Notes under the pieces: generated by a model
What the model saw: only the letters and a program-made list of their open reading frames with translations
Told to the model about the DNA's origin: nothing
Database searches by the model: none
Shown: positions 35,368 to 44,605 of the stretch, in pieces
Layout: each line of letters starts with the position of its first letter
How positions within the stretch are numbered: the stretch's first letter is position 1
Assembly (NCBI GenBank): GCA_029212785.1
Contig: JARGOG010000007.1
Location: 44,049 to 108,048 of the forward strand
DNA: 64,000 bases
Source of the DNA: Thalassobaculaceae bacterium
GTDB taxonomy: Bacteria > Pseudomonadota > Alphaproteobacteria > Thalassobaculales > Thalassobaculaceae
Direction of reading: 5' to 3'
Program-made: the position numbers and the translations under genes

Positions 35368-36027
35368 ATGGAGTTATGGATTACCGGGGGGATCAGATTC
35401 GCGCGAGAATCTATAGCCTTCCTGACTGTATTCATTTGGGCAGCCTCGATGCTGACGAGTGTTGCACAGGCCGAACCGAAGGCGTTGACACTGACGGTCG
35501 AGGAACTCGTTACCGACACCGTTGTCGCGGGCATCCGCGAGTGGGCGACGGCGACGGTCGTCACCGAATCTCTGCGTAGCCGAAACGAGGGTGCGGGACA
35601 GCTTGACCAGAGTCAGATCGATGCCCTCGACAAGCAGTGGCGGGCTGAGACCAAGACGGATGATCAGCCGTTGATCACTTCCGTTCTGGCCAACCCGCTT
35701 TCTTCTTACCTCTATCGCGTTCAGGCCCGTTCGGTTGGTCTCTTCACCGAGCTCTTCGTCATGGACCGCAATGGCTTGAATGTCGGCCAGAGCTCAGTGA
35801 CCTCGGACTACTGGCAGGGCGACGAGGCCAAGTTTCAGAAGACCGTCGATGTCGGTCCCGGCGCCATCTTTGTCGACGCGCCGGAGTTTCACGACGGAAC
35901 CCAGACCTGGCGTGTGCAGGTCAACATGACGATCGACAATGCCGCCGGTCAGCCGATCGGAGCCATTACTGTCGAGGTGAATTTGACGGAACTCGAACGC
36001 CGGACGCTCGCCGGCGTCGGCGCGTAG
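35368..36027 (+). CDS. Exported periplasmic sensor-like protein (PDC/Cache-like) paired with a chemoreceptor
   Basis: A 219-residue protein with a long signal peptide (1-35, cleavage at AQA before EPK). The mature part has the strand-helix order of a single Cache/PDC sensor, with ELFVMDRNGLNVGQSS (~130-145) and TIDNAAGQPIGAITVEVNL (~190-208) as the typical paired segments. It has no membrane anchor or signalling domain of its own. The chemoreceptor gene starts only 9 bp later, and that receptor has a different, helical periplasmic domain. A likely role is as a soluble ligand-binding protein feeding the receptor. Confidence 0.75.
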   Translation: MELWITGGIRFARESIAFLTVFIWAASMLTSVAQAEPKALTLTVEELVTDTVVAGIREWATATVVTESLRSRNEGAGQLDQSQIDALDKQWRAETKTDDQPLITSVLANPLSSYLYRVQARSVGLFTELFVMDRNGLNVGQSSVTSDYWQGDEAKFQKTVDVGPGAIFVDAPEFHDGTQTWRVQVNMTIDNAAGQPIGAITVEVNLTELERRTLAGVGA

Positions 36028-36036
36028 GGGGACACC

Positions 36037-37719
36037 ATGACATTTCTTGACAATATTTCGATTGGTCGGAAGTTCGCTGCGGCATTCGGTATCCTTGTCG
36101 CCATCATGGTGGCGTCGGGCGTCTTGACCTTTTACCAGACTGGGCGTGCCGCCAGCGCCGCCGACGATGTCGAACGGGTCAATGCCCTGCTTGGCATGCT
36201 CGAAACGATGCAAGGTGACGCGGTCAATCAGTCCGGGTCGATCAAAGAACTGTTGCTGAGTGGCGACCGGGCGGCGATCGACCGGTACGAGCAGCGCGGC
36301 GCGTCATTCGACGTGGCCGCCGGGAAACTGCTTCCGGCGTTGTCGGGCAACCCGGCCTCTCTCCAGATTGCCGAAGAGTACGTTGCCATCAACCACGATT
36401 GGCGCCTTGTCGCGGAAAAGCAAATCGCCCTCATGCGCCAGCCGTTTACGGTCGATGAGGCGCGTCAGATCGAAAGCAGCGGGGCGGGCCGGACCTATGT
36501 GTCAGCACTGTCCGACAAGTTCTCGATGCTCAGCGATATGGGCGCCAAGACCGTCCAGGAAGCGAAATCCAGGCAGGAAATCGTATTCGCGACGGTCGAG
36601 GCCTTTGCCGCTGGATCCGCCGTCCTCGGGGTGATCATTGCGGTGATAGCCTATCTCTCGTTGACCCGGGGCATTGCCGCGCCGATCAGCGCCATGACCG
36701 GTGTCATGGGCGAGATGGCAACCGGAAAGCACGATGTGACCATTCCGGGAGCGGGCCGTGGCGACGAGGTCGGGCAGATGTCCGAAGCCGTCGAGGTTTT
36801 CCGCCGCAACATGGTGGAGAACGAGCGGCTTCAGGCCGAAGCGGCCGCCAAGCAGAAGGCCGAACTCGACCGGGCGCAGGCCTTGCGCGACATCACCCAG
36901 TCCTTCGAGACGGAGGCCCAGTCACTGACCGAGGCGGTGGCCGAGGCGGCGACGGAGCTGGAAGGTACCGCGCAGGCGCTCAACAGCATTGCCGATCAGT
37001 CTACTCAACGGGCGACGGTGGTGGCGACAGCGTCGGAGGAGACCTCGGCCAACGTGCAGACCGTGGCAACCGCGAGCACCGAGCTGTCGGCATCGATCAG
37101 CGAGATCTCGCACCAGGTCTCCAATGCCAACAACCTCGCCAGCGCGGCCCGCAGCGATGCCGAGTCCACCGAGAGCGAAGTCCGGGCGCTGGACGACGCC
37201 GTGCAGAAGATCGGCACGGTGGTCACACTGATCCAGGAAATCGCCGAGCAGACCAACCTGCTTGCCCTCAACGCGACCATCGAGTCCGCACGCGCCGGCG
37301 ATGCCGGCAAGGGCTTCGCGGTCGTGGCTTCCGAAGTGAAGAACCTGGCCGGTCAGACCGGAAAGGCGACCGAGGAGATCGCATCGCAGATCCAGGCGGT
37401 GCAGGACCGCACCAAGACCGCGGTACAGGCGATCGCCAACATCGTCACCCGGGTCAACGAGGTTCAGGAAGTGGCCGCCGCGGTGGCCGCCGCGGTCGAG
37501 GAGCAGGACTCCGCCACCAAGGAGATCTCGCGCAATGTCGAGGAGGTCGCCGCCGCGGCGAACGAAGTGAACATCAATATCTCGGGTGTTCGCGAAGCCG
37601 CGAGCGAGACCGGGGAGTCCTCCGGCAGGGTTCTGACCACGGCCCGGGCCCTGTCCGGTCAGGCCGAGGGGCTGAAGGCCCGGGTTCAGACTTTCCTGCG
37701 GGATGTCCGCGCGGCCTGA
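36037..37719 (+). CDS. Methyl-accepting chemotaxis protein
   Basis: A 560-residue chemoreceptor. Membrane helices at ~11-32 and ~190-212 flank a four-helix-bundle-like periplasmic domain. A HAMP domain (~212-265) precedes the signalling domain (~285-555), with the conserved hairpin tip [18 protein letters not shown] intact. It relays ligand state to CheA/CheW. It has no CheR-tethering pentapeptide at the C-terminus. It forms an operon with the periplasmic sensor gene and is followed by a strong terminator. Confidence 0.95.
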   Translation: MTFLDNISIGRKFAAAFGILVAIMVASGVLTFYQTGRAASAADDVERVNALLGMLETMQGDAVNQSGSIKELLLSGDRAAIDRYEQRGASFDVAAGKLLPALSGNPASLQIAEEYVAINHDWRLVAEKQIALMRQPFTVDEARQIESSGAGRTYVSALSDKFSMLSDMGAKTVQEAKSRQEIVFATVEAFAAGSAVLGVIIAVIAYLSLTRGIAAPISAMTGVMGEMATGKHDVTIPGAGRGDEVGQMSEAVEVFRRNMVENERLQAEAAAKQKAELDRAQALRDITQSFETEAQSLTEAVAEAATELEGTAQALNSIADQSTQRATVVATASEETSANVQTVATASTELSASISEISHQVSNANNLASAARSDAESTESEVRALDDAVQKIGTVVTLIQEIAEQTNLLALNATIESARAGDAGKGFAVVASEVKNLAGQTGKATEEIASQIQAVQDRTKTAVQAIANIVTRVNEVQEVAAAVAAAVEEQDSATKEISRNVEEVAAAANEVNINISGVREAASETGESSGRVLTTARALSGQAEGLKARVQTFLRDVRAA

Positions 37720-37748
37720 CCGTCGGGTCACGCCCAATACACGGCGAG

Positions 37749-37781
37749 CGGGCGGCCTAGAACGGGCCGCCCGTTTCGTTT
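37749..37781 (+). terminator. Intrinsic terminator after the chemoreceptor gene
   Basis: A perfect 9-bp GC-rich stem, CGGGCGGCC (37749-37757) with GGCCGCCCG (37765-37773), a 7-base loop, and then TTTCGTTT. It lies 30 bp after the chemoreceptor stop codon. Confidence 0.85.
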
Positions 37782-37882
37782 CGGGACTTTCTTCGCTGCG
37801 GTATGTCACACCGAGGGGCGCTCGATCGTCATGGGGGTGTCGATGCGATCGACAATCCAACCCGATATGATGGAGAACGCCG

Positions 37883-38356
37883 ATGACCCCCCGACTTGCC
37901 AATCCCTATCCGCTGGCCCCGGCCGGCTTCGCCGCCATGCTTGCGCTCGAGAAGGCGATCGCCGGAAGCCCGATCGAGGCATCGCTCGTGCATCTGATCA
38001 AGCTGCGGGCGTCGCAGATCAACGGCTGCGCCTTCTGCATCCACATGCACACGACCGAAGCCCGGCGCGACGGCGAGAGCGAGATGCGGCTCTACATGAC
38101 AAATGCCTGGCGGGAGTCGCCGCTCTATTCAGACCGCGAGCGTGCCGCGCTCGCCTGGACCGAGGCCTTGACCCGGGTCGCCGATACCGGCGCGCCGGAT
38201 GCCGACTGGGCATTGGTCTGCGATCAGTTCGACGAAGGCGAACGGGCCTGGTTGTCGCTGGTGGTCGGCGCGATCAATGTCTGGAACCGGATGGCGGTCG
38301 GTTTCCGCTATACCCATCCGGTCGAGACCGTCGACGAGAAAGACAATGCGGCCTGA
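37883..38356 (+). CDS. AhpD-like / carboxymuconolactone decarboxylase family protein
   Basis: A 157-residue all-helical protein with the peroxidase motif C49xxC52xxxH56 (CAFCIHMH), as in AhpD-like alkylhydroperoxidases. This supports a peroxide- or thiol-redox function. The ATG at 37883 has GGAG seven bases upstream. The next gene encodes an ECF41 sigma factor and overlaps it by 11 bp. This pairing is the recognised arrangement for that sigma group, whose targets are usually these CMD-type genes, so the sigma factor probably controls this promoter. Confidence 0.9.
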   Translation: MTPRLANPYPLAPAGFAAMLALEKAIAGSPIEASLVHLIKLRASQINGCAFCIHMHTTEARRDGESEMRLYMTNAWRESPLYSDRERAALAWTEALTRVADTGAPDADWALVCDQFDEGERAWLSLVVGAINVWNRMAVGFRYTHPVETVDEKDNAA

Positions 38357-39248
38357 GGACGACGACATTTTCGAGGCGCAGCGACCCGCGTTGCTGCGCC
38401 TCGCATACCGCATGCTCGGCTCCATGGCCGAGGCCGAGGATGCCGTGCAGGAGACCTGGCTGCGCTGGCAGGGGGCCGATCGGCGGTCGGTCGACAACGC
38501 GCCCGGATGGTTGCGACGGGTCGCTACCCGGCTCTGCCTCGATCAGTTGAAGTCGGCGCGGCGCCGGCGCGAGGTCTATATCGGCACCTGGCTGCCGGAA
38601 CCGGTGCCGGATACCTCGGATGCCGACCTTCTGGCGGACGATCTGACCTATACGCTGATGCTCGCCCTGGAACGGCTGTCGCCCCTGGAGCGCGCCGCCT
38701 TCCTGCTGCACGACGTGTTCGACACGCCACTGGAGGAGATCGCGGCGACCTTGGAGCGGGCGCCGGCCTCGGTCCGGCAACTGGCCGTGCGGGCCCGCCG
38801 GCACGTGCAGAGCGACCGCCGGCGCTATCCGGTGGGCCTGGAGGAGGGGCGTCGGATCACTCAGGCGTTCTTCGAGGCGAGCCGGAAGGGCGATGTGGCG
38901 GGCCTGCGGGCGCTCCTGACCGAGGATGTCGCCGTCATGTCGGATGGCGGCGGCAAGGTCATCGCCTTTCCGAATGTGATCACAGGCGTGGAAAAGGCGC
39001 TGCGGCTGTTCTCCGGGCTGGCCCGCAAGTACGGTGACCTGTCCCGTATCGTGGGTCCGGTGACGGTCGATGGGCAGCCCGGCATGTTGACCATGACCGG
39101 CGATACCTTGCAGGCCACTGTCCTTGAACTGACCGAGGGGCGCATCGCCGCCATCTACATCATCCGCAACCCGGACAAGCTCGGCCGAATACGGGTGCTG
39201 GCCGCCGCAATGGCGGACGGCGCGTCCCGAGGCGTGTCAGGACCGTAG
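38346..39248 (+). CDS. ECF41-type RNA polymerase sigma factor with SnoaL-like C-terminal domain
   Basis: A 300-residue sigma factor. Sigma region 2 spans ~10-75 (LLRLAYRMLGSMAEAEDAVQETWL) and region 4 ~105-155. The C-terminal extension (~165-300) is SnoaL-like. Both ECF41 signatures are present: WLPEP at 82-86 in the linker and DGGGK at 200-204 in the extension. In this group the extension acts as a built-in regulator, so no anti-sigma gene is expected, and none is seen. The ATG at 38346 overlaps the AhpD-like gene; a longer frame from 38199 is antisense-like. Its stop overlaps the tail of the facing methyltransferase gene by 12 bp. Confidence 0.95.
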   Translation: MRPEDDDIFEAQRPALLRLAYRMLGSMAEAEDAVQETWLRWQGADRRSVDNAPGWLRRVATRLCLDQLKSARRRREVYIGTWLPEPVPDTSDADLLADDLTYTLMLALERLSPLERAAFLLHDVFDTPLEEIAATLERAPASVRQLAVRARRHVQSDRRRYPVGLEEGRRITQAFFEASRKGDVAGLRALLTEDVAVMSDGGGKVIAFPNVITGVEKALRLFSGLARKYGDLSRIVGPVTVDGQPGMLTMTGDTLQATVLELTEGRIAAIYIIRNPDKLGRIRVLAAAMADGASRGVSGP

Positions 39249-40823
39249 CCAGAGCGCCCGTTCGATGCGCCGGGGACGGGTGATCCGCACGGAGCGTTCC
39301 GCCAGCCGCATGCCCGACAGGGTGCGGGGCAGGCAGCCGCAGATCCAGTCCAGGGTGAAATTCTCCAACAGGATGGCATCCGGGCGACGCGCACCGATGA
39401 TCGCGTCGTAATACGCCATCACCTCGTCCGACATGTGTTGGAAGGAGATGAAGTTCATCAGGAGGTCGATCTTCTGGGGAACCTGATCCGCCAGCCAGGG
39501 AGGGACGAGCACGACGCTGGCATCGCTGGGATCGTCGAACGGCAGCAGGGCGACGCGGCCGGGGAACCGGACCTCCAGGAACCGCTTCGCGACGATCAGG
39601 TTCAGCGGGCGGTCGATAATGATGCTGCGGCGGGCCAGTCCCGAGGCGACCACATCCGCCGACAGGTGGCCGTAGCCCGCACCGATCTCAAGCGCGGTGT
39701 CGCAGCGGACACCGGCGCCCCGCAGCCGTCGAAGCAGCCATGTCGCCCGTTCCGCGTTGATCAGGTCGCGGGTGGTGGTCTCGATGGCGGATCCGTTGGC
39801 ATCGCGGCAGACCGTGAAGCGAGGGTCCTCGATCCCGTCATGGCGCCAGAGCAGGCGGAGCAGGTCGTCCGGCGCTCCGCCATCCGCCTCTCGTTCCAGC
39901 AGTTCGGCCAGCACATTCAGTCCGTACAGCCGGATCATCTGCGCCTTCGCCTGTCCGACCTGCGGCACCGTGCCGTCGGGGTGTCTTTCATAGGCGAAGT
40001 CGCTGAACCGGTCGCCGGCGGCGGCATCGGCAATCGGGCGCGATCGCCATTCGCCATGCATGATCCCGAGGTCGGGCCCGTAGGCCATCGTGAAGACCGA
40101 ACGCAGCCACGCAGCGGTGATCTCAGGGCGCTGGCGTTCGGGCGCCATGTCGTCCTGGTACCACGGGACATCCGGCGCGTTGAGCGCCTGAGCCACGAGA
40201 TCCCGGTAGTATTGTGCAAGCTGCTCCAGGGTGTCGTCCGGCAGGTCGCTCAGAAACGCCGGAGCCGATACGGACGGCAGAACGCTGCGGACCGACGCGG
40301 CCAGGTCGTTGATCCGGGCATCGGCGAACTGGTGCTGCCCGGTGCTCACGGCCGCCTTGGTGACGACATAGTCGATGGACCGCGAACGGATGCCCAGGCT
40401 GGAGATCTCCAGCCAAAGTGCTTCCATGAGGCCAAGGGAAATCTCGGCGGCGGACTGGACGATCATCCGGGCCAGTGACGCGGACTCCTCCTGTCGGCCG
40501 AATTCCTCCAGCAGATAGCGCAGCCGGTCCGACAGTAGCGCCGCCGGCGCGGCGCGGACCGTAGCTGGGTATAGGTTCGGGTCGGTGACCCAGAGTTCCG
40601 CCAGCGTGGCGATGGCGACCGTGGCATCGCCCGGCCCCGCGCATCGGGCCCGGGTGATCCATTTGCCGGCGGCGGTCCGGTCGACACGTGGATCGGATCG
40701 GCCGAGCCGGGCGGTGGCGAGCATCGCCGGTACGGAATCGGGGCGGGTCAGAAGGGCGGTTCTGGACTGGCGGGCGAGGTCAGCGGCCTGGTCCGGAATG
40801 CGGATCGGGGCTGGCAGTGTCAT
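39237..40823 (-). CDS. Putative sugar O-methyltransferase
   Basis: A protein of 528 residues. The C-terminal half (~330-480) has an SAM-methyltransferase glycine motif (ALEIGAGYGHLSADV), followed by the acidic strand IIIDRPL. The overall layout resembles the putative sugar O-methyltransferase family (NanM-type) seen in polysaccharide clusters. The N-terminal ~250 residues are helical and probably supply substrate recognition. It stands alone, facing the ECF41 gene, with a promoter region of up to 220 bp upstream (40824-41043). The acceptor is unknown. Confidence 0.7.
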   Translation of the reverse strand: MTLPAPIRIPDQAADLARQSRTALLTRPDSVPAMLATARLGRSDPRVDRTAAGKWITRARCAGPGDATVAIATLAELWVTDPNLYPATVRAAPAALLSDRLRYLLEEFGRQEESASLARMIVQSAAEISLGLMEALWLEISSLGIRSRSIDYVVTKAAVSTGQHQFADARINDLAASVRSVLPSVSAPAFLSDLPDDTLEQLAQYYRDLVAQALNAPDVPWYQDDMAPERQRPEITAAWLRSVFTMAYGPDLGIMHGEWRSRPIADAAAGDRFSDFAYERHPDGTVPQVGQAKAQMIRLYGLNVLAELLEREADGGAPDDLLRLLWRHDGIEDPRFTVCRDANGSAIETTTRDLINAERATWLLRRLRGAGVRCDTALEIGAGYGHLSADVVASGLARRSIIIDRPLNLIVAKRFLEVRFPGRVALLPFDDPSDASVVLVPPWLADQVPQKIDLLMNFISFQHMSDEVMAYYDAIIGARRPDAILLENFTLDWICGCLPRTLSGMRLAERSVRITRPRRIERALWLRS

Positions 40824-41043
40824 GATTTTCGCTGTTCCGTAGCCGCCGACGGACCGGTGCGGCACCCGTCGAGGCGGTCGTGGAACCGGATGAGCGGATC
40901 GAGGATCGACGGTGACGGGGTGCTCGGGTTTTCAAATCCCATGAGGGCGTTATCGGTCACCGTCGATCTTAGCGTCAACACGTATTTGTGGTCCGCCTGG
41001 GTGCGGCCTCCCAATGATATATGGGTGCCTTCCGGACGCTGCT

Positions 41044-41916
41044 TTACCGGGCAAGCCCGAGGTCGATCAGGTGCTGGGCGCCTTTCAGAATCTCCGAATG
41101 GTCGCGCAGTTCCAGGATCAGCCGCGGGGTGGCATTGAGGCTGGCCACCGCCTTGAAGATCGACGGCCAGCGGATGGTGCCGTCGCCCGGTGCCCAGTGC
41201 CGGTCGGCGAAGCCGTCGGCATCCTGAAGGTGGATATGGGCCAGCAGCTCGCCGGCGGCGGTCACATAGCGGTCAACCGGCGGCGCGCCGGTCGAGCCGT
41301 GGGCATAATGCGCGTGGCCCGTATCGATCGAAACCCGCACCGATTTGCTGTCGAACGATTTCACCAGGTCGACCCGGTGGGCCGGATCCTTGTCCTCGAT
41401 ATTCTCGATCACCAGCTCGACGCCGATCGCCTCCGCCCGCGTCACCGCGGCATCCAGGCTGTCATGTACCCGGCCCAGCAGGTCTGGCCGGCCGGTCGGA
41501 TAGGCGTCGATGTTGTTATGGCCCCAGGTGGTGACGGGGCTGTGCACCACCATCTGGGTGGCGCCCAGCTCCTCGCATACGTCGAGGCCCTGCTGCATCC
41601 GCTTGCGCACCACCTCGCGGACATCCGGGTCCTCGGTGGCGATCGAAAAGCCCCAGAACGGGCCGTGGATCCCGAGCCGGCCGGTGTAGTCGGCCAGCAG
41701 TTCCTTGGCCTCCGCGGCCGCCGGTTTCCAGTCGCCGCTGTTCAGGACATCGGCCCTGATGAAGTCCTGCAGCTCCAGATCGCGGTTATTTTCGCCGATC
41801 CAGTCGCGCATTTCGCGCAGGACGCGGACCGGCATGGCGGCGCCGAGCAGGGGCAGGGTTTGAGCCGAGGGTTGGGCCGAAGGTTGGGTCAGGGGCTGGG
41901 GGCTATTCTCGTTCAT
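41044..41916 (-). CDS. Sugar phosphate isomerase/epimerase-like TIM-barrel protein
   Basis: A 290-residue xylose-isomerase-like TIM-barrel protein. Metal-ligand-type residues occur in the usual strand ends: the glutamate in LVIENIEDKD, the aspartate and histidine in SIDTGHAHYA, and later LAHIHLQDADG and ILELRD. The start at 41916 gives a short low-complexity leader (QPLTQPSAQPSAQT) ahead of the barrel; a start inside it is also possible. It is divergent from the UxaA-like lyase genes, 395 bp away. The substrate is unknown; sugar acids or inositol-type compounds are common in the family. Confidence 0.82.
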   Translation of the reverse strand: MNENSPQPLTQPSAQPSAQTLPLLGAAMPVRVLREMRDWIGENNRDLELQDFIRADVLNSGDWKPAAAEAKELLADYTGRLGIHGPFWGFSIATEDPDVREVVRKRMQQGLDVCEELGATQMVVHSPVTTWGHNNIDAYPTGRPDLLGRVHDSLDAAVTRAEAIGVELVIENIEDKDPAHRVDLVKSFDSKSVRVSIDTGHAHYAHGSTGAPPVDRYVTAAGELLAHIHLQDADGFADRHWAPGDGTIRWPSIFKAVASLNATPRLILELRDHSEILKGAQHLIDLGLAR

Positions 41917-42311
41917 ATGGCAATCCTCTGGACGGGCCGACTGTTCATCTTGATCCGGATAGTAGCTGGGGTCGGCAGGCAATGATGTGACTGTCGCATG
42001 TCTCCGGGGCGACAATTGGAAGACGGATTGACATTGAAATATTTACTATATGATTTTAAATGAAATTATATTGAAATTGTTAATAACCCCGACTTCCGGA
42101 CACCAATCCCGTCGCGGTGGGCGATGACCGTCGGGATTTTGACCCAGACGCCCGGCAACGACGGAACCGCCCGCGAAATGCGTTGCGCCACGGCGTCTTG
42201 GCGTCTGCTTCATCGACGCGATAGTCTGCGGGGAACCGGGCAGTTCCGCATTCGGCGGACTCCGTTTTGGAACAACAGACCCGGAATGAAGCAGCTCAAA
42301 GGGAGGACTAC
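41917..42311. other. Divergent intergenic region with an AT-rich core and long leader
   Basis: A 395-bp gap. Its core (42028-42090) is almost pure A/T and holds the promoter candidate listed separately. The stretch 42100-42300 is GC-rich and would be a leader of about 250 bases. A 63-codon open frame (42124-42315) lies within it and runs into the start of the next gene, but it has no good ribosome site, so I do not call it. GGGAGG at 42301-42306 is the ribosome site of the small lyase subunit. Confidence 0.5.
42028..42054 (+). promoter_or_regulatory. Sigma-70-like promoter candidate for the UxaA-family lyase operon
   Basis: TTGACA at 42028-42033 and TATGAT at 42049-42054 with a 15-bp spacer. 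The -35 is a perfect consensus; the spacer is a little short, which lowers confidence. It would start a transcript near 42061, about 250 bases before the first gene. Confidence 0.45.
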
Positions 42312-42602
42312 ATGAGCGAGGAACCGCATCTCCTGGTTCACGACCGCAAAGACAATGTCGGCGTGGTTGTCGTGGAGGATCTGGCGGCCGGCACGGACAT
42401 GCTGTGCCGGATCACTGAGGACAACTCCACGTTCCGCTTGAAGGTGCTCGATGACGTGCCGATCGGCCACAAGGTGGCCCTGGTCGACCTCTCCGAAGGC
42501 GATACCGCGACCAAGTATGGCGAAGATATCGGCCGCATGGTCGGCGGTGCCGCCAAGGGCAAACATGTCCACGTGCACAATCTCAAGACCAAGCGTTGGT
42601 AG
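42312..42602 (+). CDS. UxaA-family lyase small (SAF-domain) subunit, SuyA-like
   Basis: A 96-residue protein formed by one SAF domain, equal to the N-terminal domain of altronate/galactarate dehydratases. Recognisable parts are [18 protein letters not shown] and [16 protein letters not shown], ending [13 protein letters not shown]. The ATG at 42312 follows GGGAGG with five spacer bases. It is separated from the large subunit gene by 11 bp. Two-gene versions of this family include (2R)-sulfolactate sulfo-lyase (SuyAB) as well as sugar-acid dehydratases. The fit with SuyA by size and wording of the motifs is good from memory, but I could not test it. Confidence 0.85.
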   Translation: MSEEPHLLVHDRKDNVGVVVVEDLAAGTDMLCRITEDNSTFRLKVLDDVPIGHKVALVDLSEGDTATKYGEDIGRMVGGAAKGKHVHVHNLKTKRW

Positions 42603-42613
42603 GAGGAGCGATC

Positions 42614-43801
42614 ATGGAAACCTCGATGGACTACGCCAGTCAGACCGTTCAGGCCTGGCGCCGCGAGAACGGCCGCGTCGCCGTCCGCAACCACGTCGTC
42701 ATCCTGCCCGTCGATGACATCTCGAATGCCGCCTGCGAAGCCGTCGCCAACAACGTCAAGGGCACGATGGCGATCCCGCATTCCTATGGCCGGCTGCAGT
42801 TCGGCGAGGATCTGGACCTGCATTTCCGCACGATCATCGGCACCGGCGCGAACCCGAACGTCGCCGCCGTGGTGGTCATCGGCATCGAGCCGGAATGGAC
42901 CCAGGTGATTGTCGACGGCATCGCCAAGACCGGTAAGCCGGTGGCGGGCTTCTCGATCGAGCAGAAGGGTGATTTCGAGACCATTCGGCAGGCCAGTTGG
43001 AAAGCCAAGGAATTCGTCCACTGGGCGACCGAGCTGCAGAAGGAGGAGTGCGGGCTCACCGAGCTCTGGGTCTCCACCAAATGCGGCGAGAGCGACACCA
43101 CGACCGGGCTATCGAGCTGTCCGACCGTCGGCAACATGTACGACAAGCTGCTGCCGCACGGGCTCTACGGTTGCTTCGGCGAGACCTCGGAGATCACCGG
43201 CGGCGAGCATATCTGCGCCGACCGGGCCGCCAACAACGAAGCGCGCGACAAGTTCATGCGCACCTTCCAAGCCTATCAGGACGATGTGATCGAGGCGCAC
43301 AAGACCTCCGATCTCTCCGACAGCCAACCGACCAAGGGCAATATCCTCGGCGGGCTGACGACGATCGAGGAAAAGGCGCTCGGCAACCTGGAGAAGATCG
43401 GCCGCACGTCGACCTATATCGACGTGCTCGAACCGGCCGAGGCGCCGGCGAAGGGCAACGGCCTGTATTTCATGGACACCTCGTCGGCGGCGGCCGAATG
43501 CGTGACCCTGATGGCGGCGGCGGGATATGTCATCCACACCTTCCCGACCGGCCAGGGCAACGTGATCGGCAACCCGATCGTCCCGGTGATCAAGATCACC
43601 GGCAATCCGCGCACGGTCCGCACCATGAGCGAGCATGTGGATGTCGATGTCTCCGGCGTCCTCAAGGGCACCCAGACCATCGACGAGGCCGGGGACAGCC
43701 TGATCGAGATGATCGTGCGCACCGCCAATGGCCGCAACACCGCCGCCGAGGCGCTCGGTCACGTGGAGTTCGTGCTGACCAAGCTGTACCGCAGCGCCTG
43801 A
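42614..43801 (+). CDS. UxaA-family lyase large subunit, SuyB-like
   Basis: A 395-residue catalytic subunit. Conserved stretches are [21 protein letters not shown] (~residues 152-172), where the cysteines are likely metal ligands, [12 protein letters not shown] (~190-201), and [18 protein letters not shown] near 310-325. Altronate dehydratases have KCGGSDAFSG and TTGRGSVFG at these points, so this is a distinct subgroup. It would eliminate water or sulfite from a hydroxy-acid substrate, and (2R)-sulfolactate is my leading candidate. AGGAGG seven bases before the ATG sets the start. An operon with the small subunit is clear. Confidence 0.85.
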   Translation: METSMDYASQTVQAWRRENGRVAVRNHVVILPVDDISNAACEAVANNVKGTMAIPHSYGRLQFGEDLDLHFRTIIGTGANPNVAAVVVIGIEPEWTQVIVDGIAKTGKPVAGFSIEQKGDFETIRQASWKAKEFVHWATELQKEECGLTELWVSTKCGESDTTTGLSSCPTVGNMYDKLLPHGLYGCFGETSEITGGEHICADRAANNEARDKFMRTFQAYQDDVIEAHKTSDLSDSQPTKGNILGGLTTIEEKALGNLEKIGRTSTYIDVLEPAEAPAKGNGLYFMDTSSAAAECVTLMAAAGYVIHTFPTGQGNVIGNPIVPVIKITGNPRTVRTMSEHVDVDVSGVLKGTQTIDEAGDSLIEMIVRTANGRNTAAEALGHVEFVLTKLYRSA

Positions 43802-43827
43802 GGCCGGGCGTCGCTGCGCCCATCGAC

Positions 43828-43854
43828 CCCGGATGCCCTTGGCGGGGCTCCGGG
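43828..43854 (+). terminator. Hairpin after the lyase operon
   Basis: CCCGGA (43828-43833) pairs with TCCGGG (43849-43854), extended inside by GCCC/GGGC with one bulged T. It lies 27 bp after the lyase stop. There is no T-run, so it may be an mRNA-stabilising hairpin and not a true terminator. Confidence 0.4.
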
Positions 43855-43947
43855 CGTCAGTCGGCCGCATTGCCGTCCTATGGATTTTGGTGTCTTTTCC
43901 GCGGGCTGTCGCGGATGGACGCGGGTGGCCACGTGTCGGAGGATGGA

Positions 43948-44316
43948 ATGTCTGACCGGTCGATCGGATTGGGTATACGGCGTGGATTGCGGCTGAAATG
44001 CCCGCAATGCGGCGAGGGTCGGCTGTTCCGCAAGTTCCTGAAGGTCGCGGACAAATGCGAAGCCTGCGGCGGCGATAACACCATTTATCCCAGTGACGAT
44101 GCGCCGCCCTATCTGGCGCTGATCCTGGTCGGCCACCTGCTGATGCCGTTCATCGTGATCATGTCGCGCGAGCTGGATCCGCCGATCTGGCTCATGGCCT
44201 CGATCTGGCTGCCGTTGACGCTCGCGTTCTGCGTGGTCACGCTGCCCTATATGAAGGGGCTTGTCGTCGGCTTCGCCTGGGCCACCGGTGTGACGCATCC
44301 CGACGCCGACACCTGA
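43948..44316 (+). CDS. DUF983 family membrane protein
   Basis: A 122-residue protein. The N-terminus carries two CxxC pairs (LKCPQCGEG and DKCEACGGD) that form a zinc-ribbon, followed by two membrane helices (~55-75 and ~80-105). This is the DUF983 layout, found widely in alphaproteobacteria, with unknown function. The ATG at 43948 follows GGAGGA by four bases. It lies 146 bp after the lyase operon. The gap 44317-44605 downstream holds nothing I can support except the ribosome site of the next gene. Confidence 0.85.
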   Translation: MSDRSIGLGIRRGLRLKCPQCGEGRLFRKFLKVADKCEACGGDNTIYPSDDAPPYLALILVGHLLMPFIVIMSRELDPPIWLMASIWLPLTLAFCVVTLPYMKGLVVGFAWATGVTHPDADT

Positions 44317-44605
44317 TCGGCACGGGTCGGCGCTTCCCTCAGAAATCCCGGTACGTCCTGCTCCCCCCGGTCTCGTGCCGGGCCTACGGGTCACCCTTGT
44401 CGATCCAGGTGCGGTCTCCGACGCAGGCCCGGGCGCAGTGCCGGGGAGTGCCGGCGGGAGGGCGCTATAGAGAGACATTCGCCGCGGATTCCCCTCTGAG
44501 GAAGTGCAGCCGTGCCCGAGACGATGGGCTCGGCGCCATGCATGGCTGGCCCCGCCGCGGCACCCTCGGTTATGGTCGCGGCTTCACCAACGGAAGGAAT
44601 TGAGA

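Noticed and set aside
44397..44603. Small frame in the gap before the ThDP enzyme
   Set aside because: It overlaps the ribosome site of the next gene and has no support as a protein.
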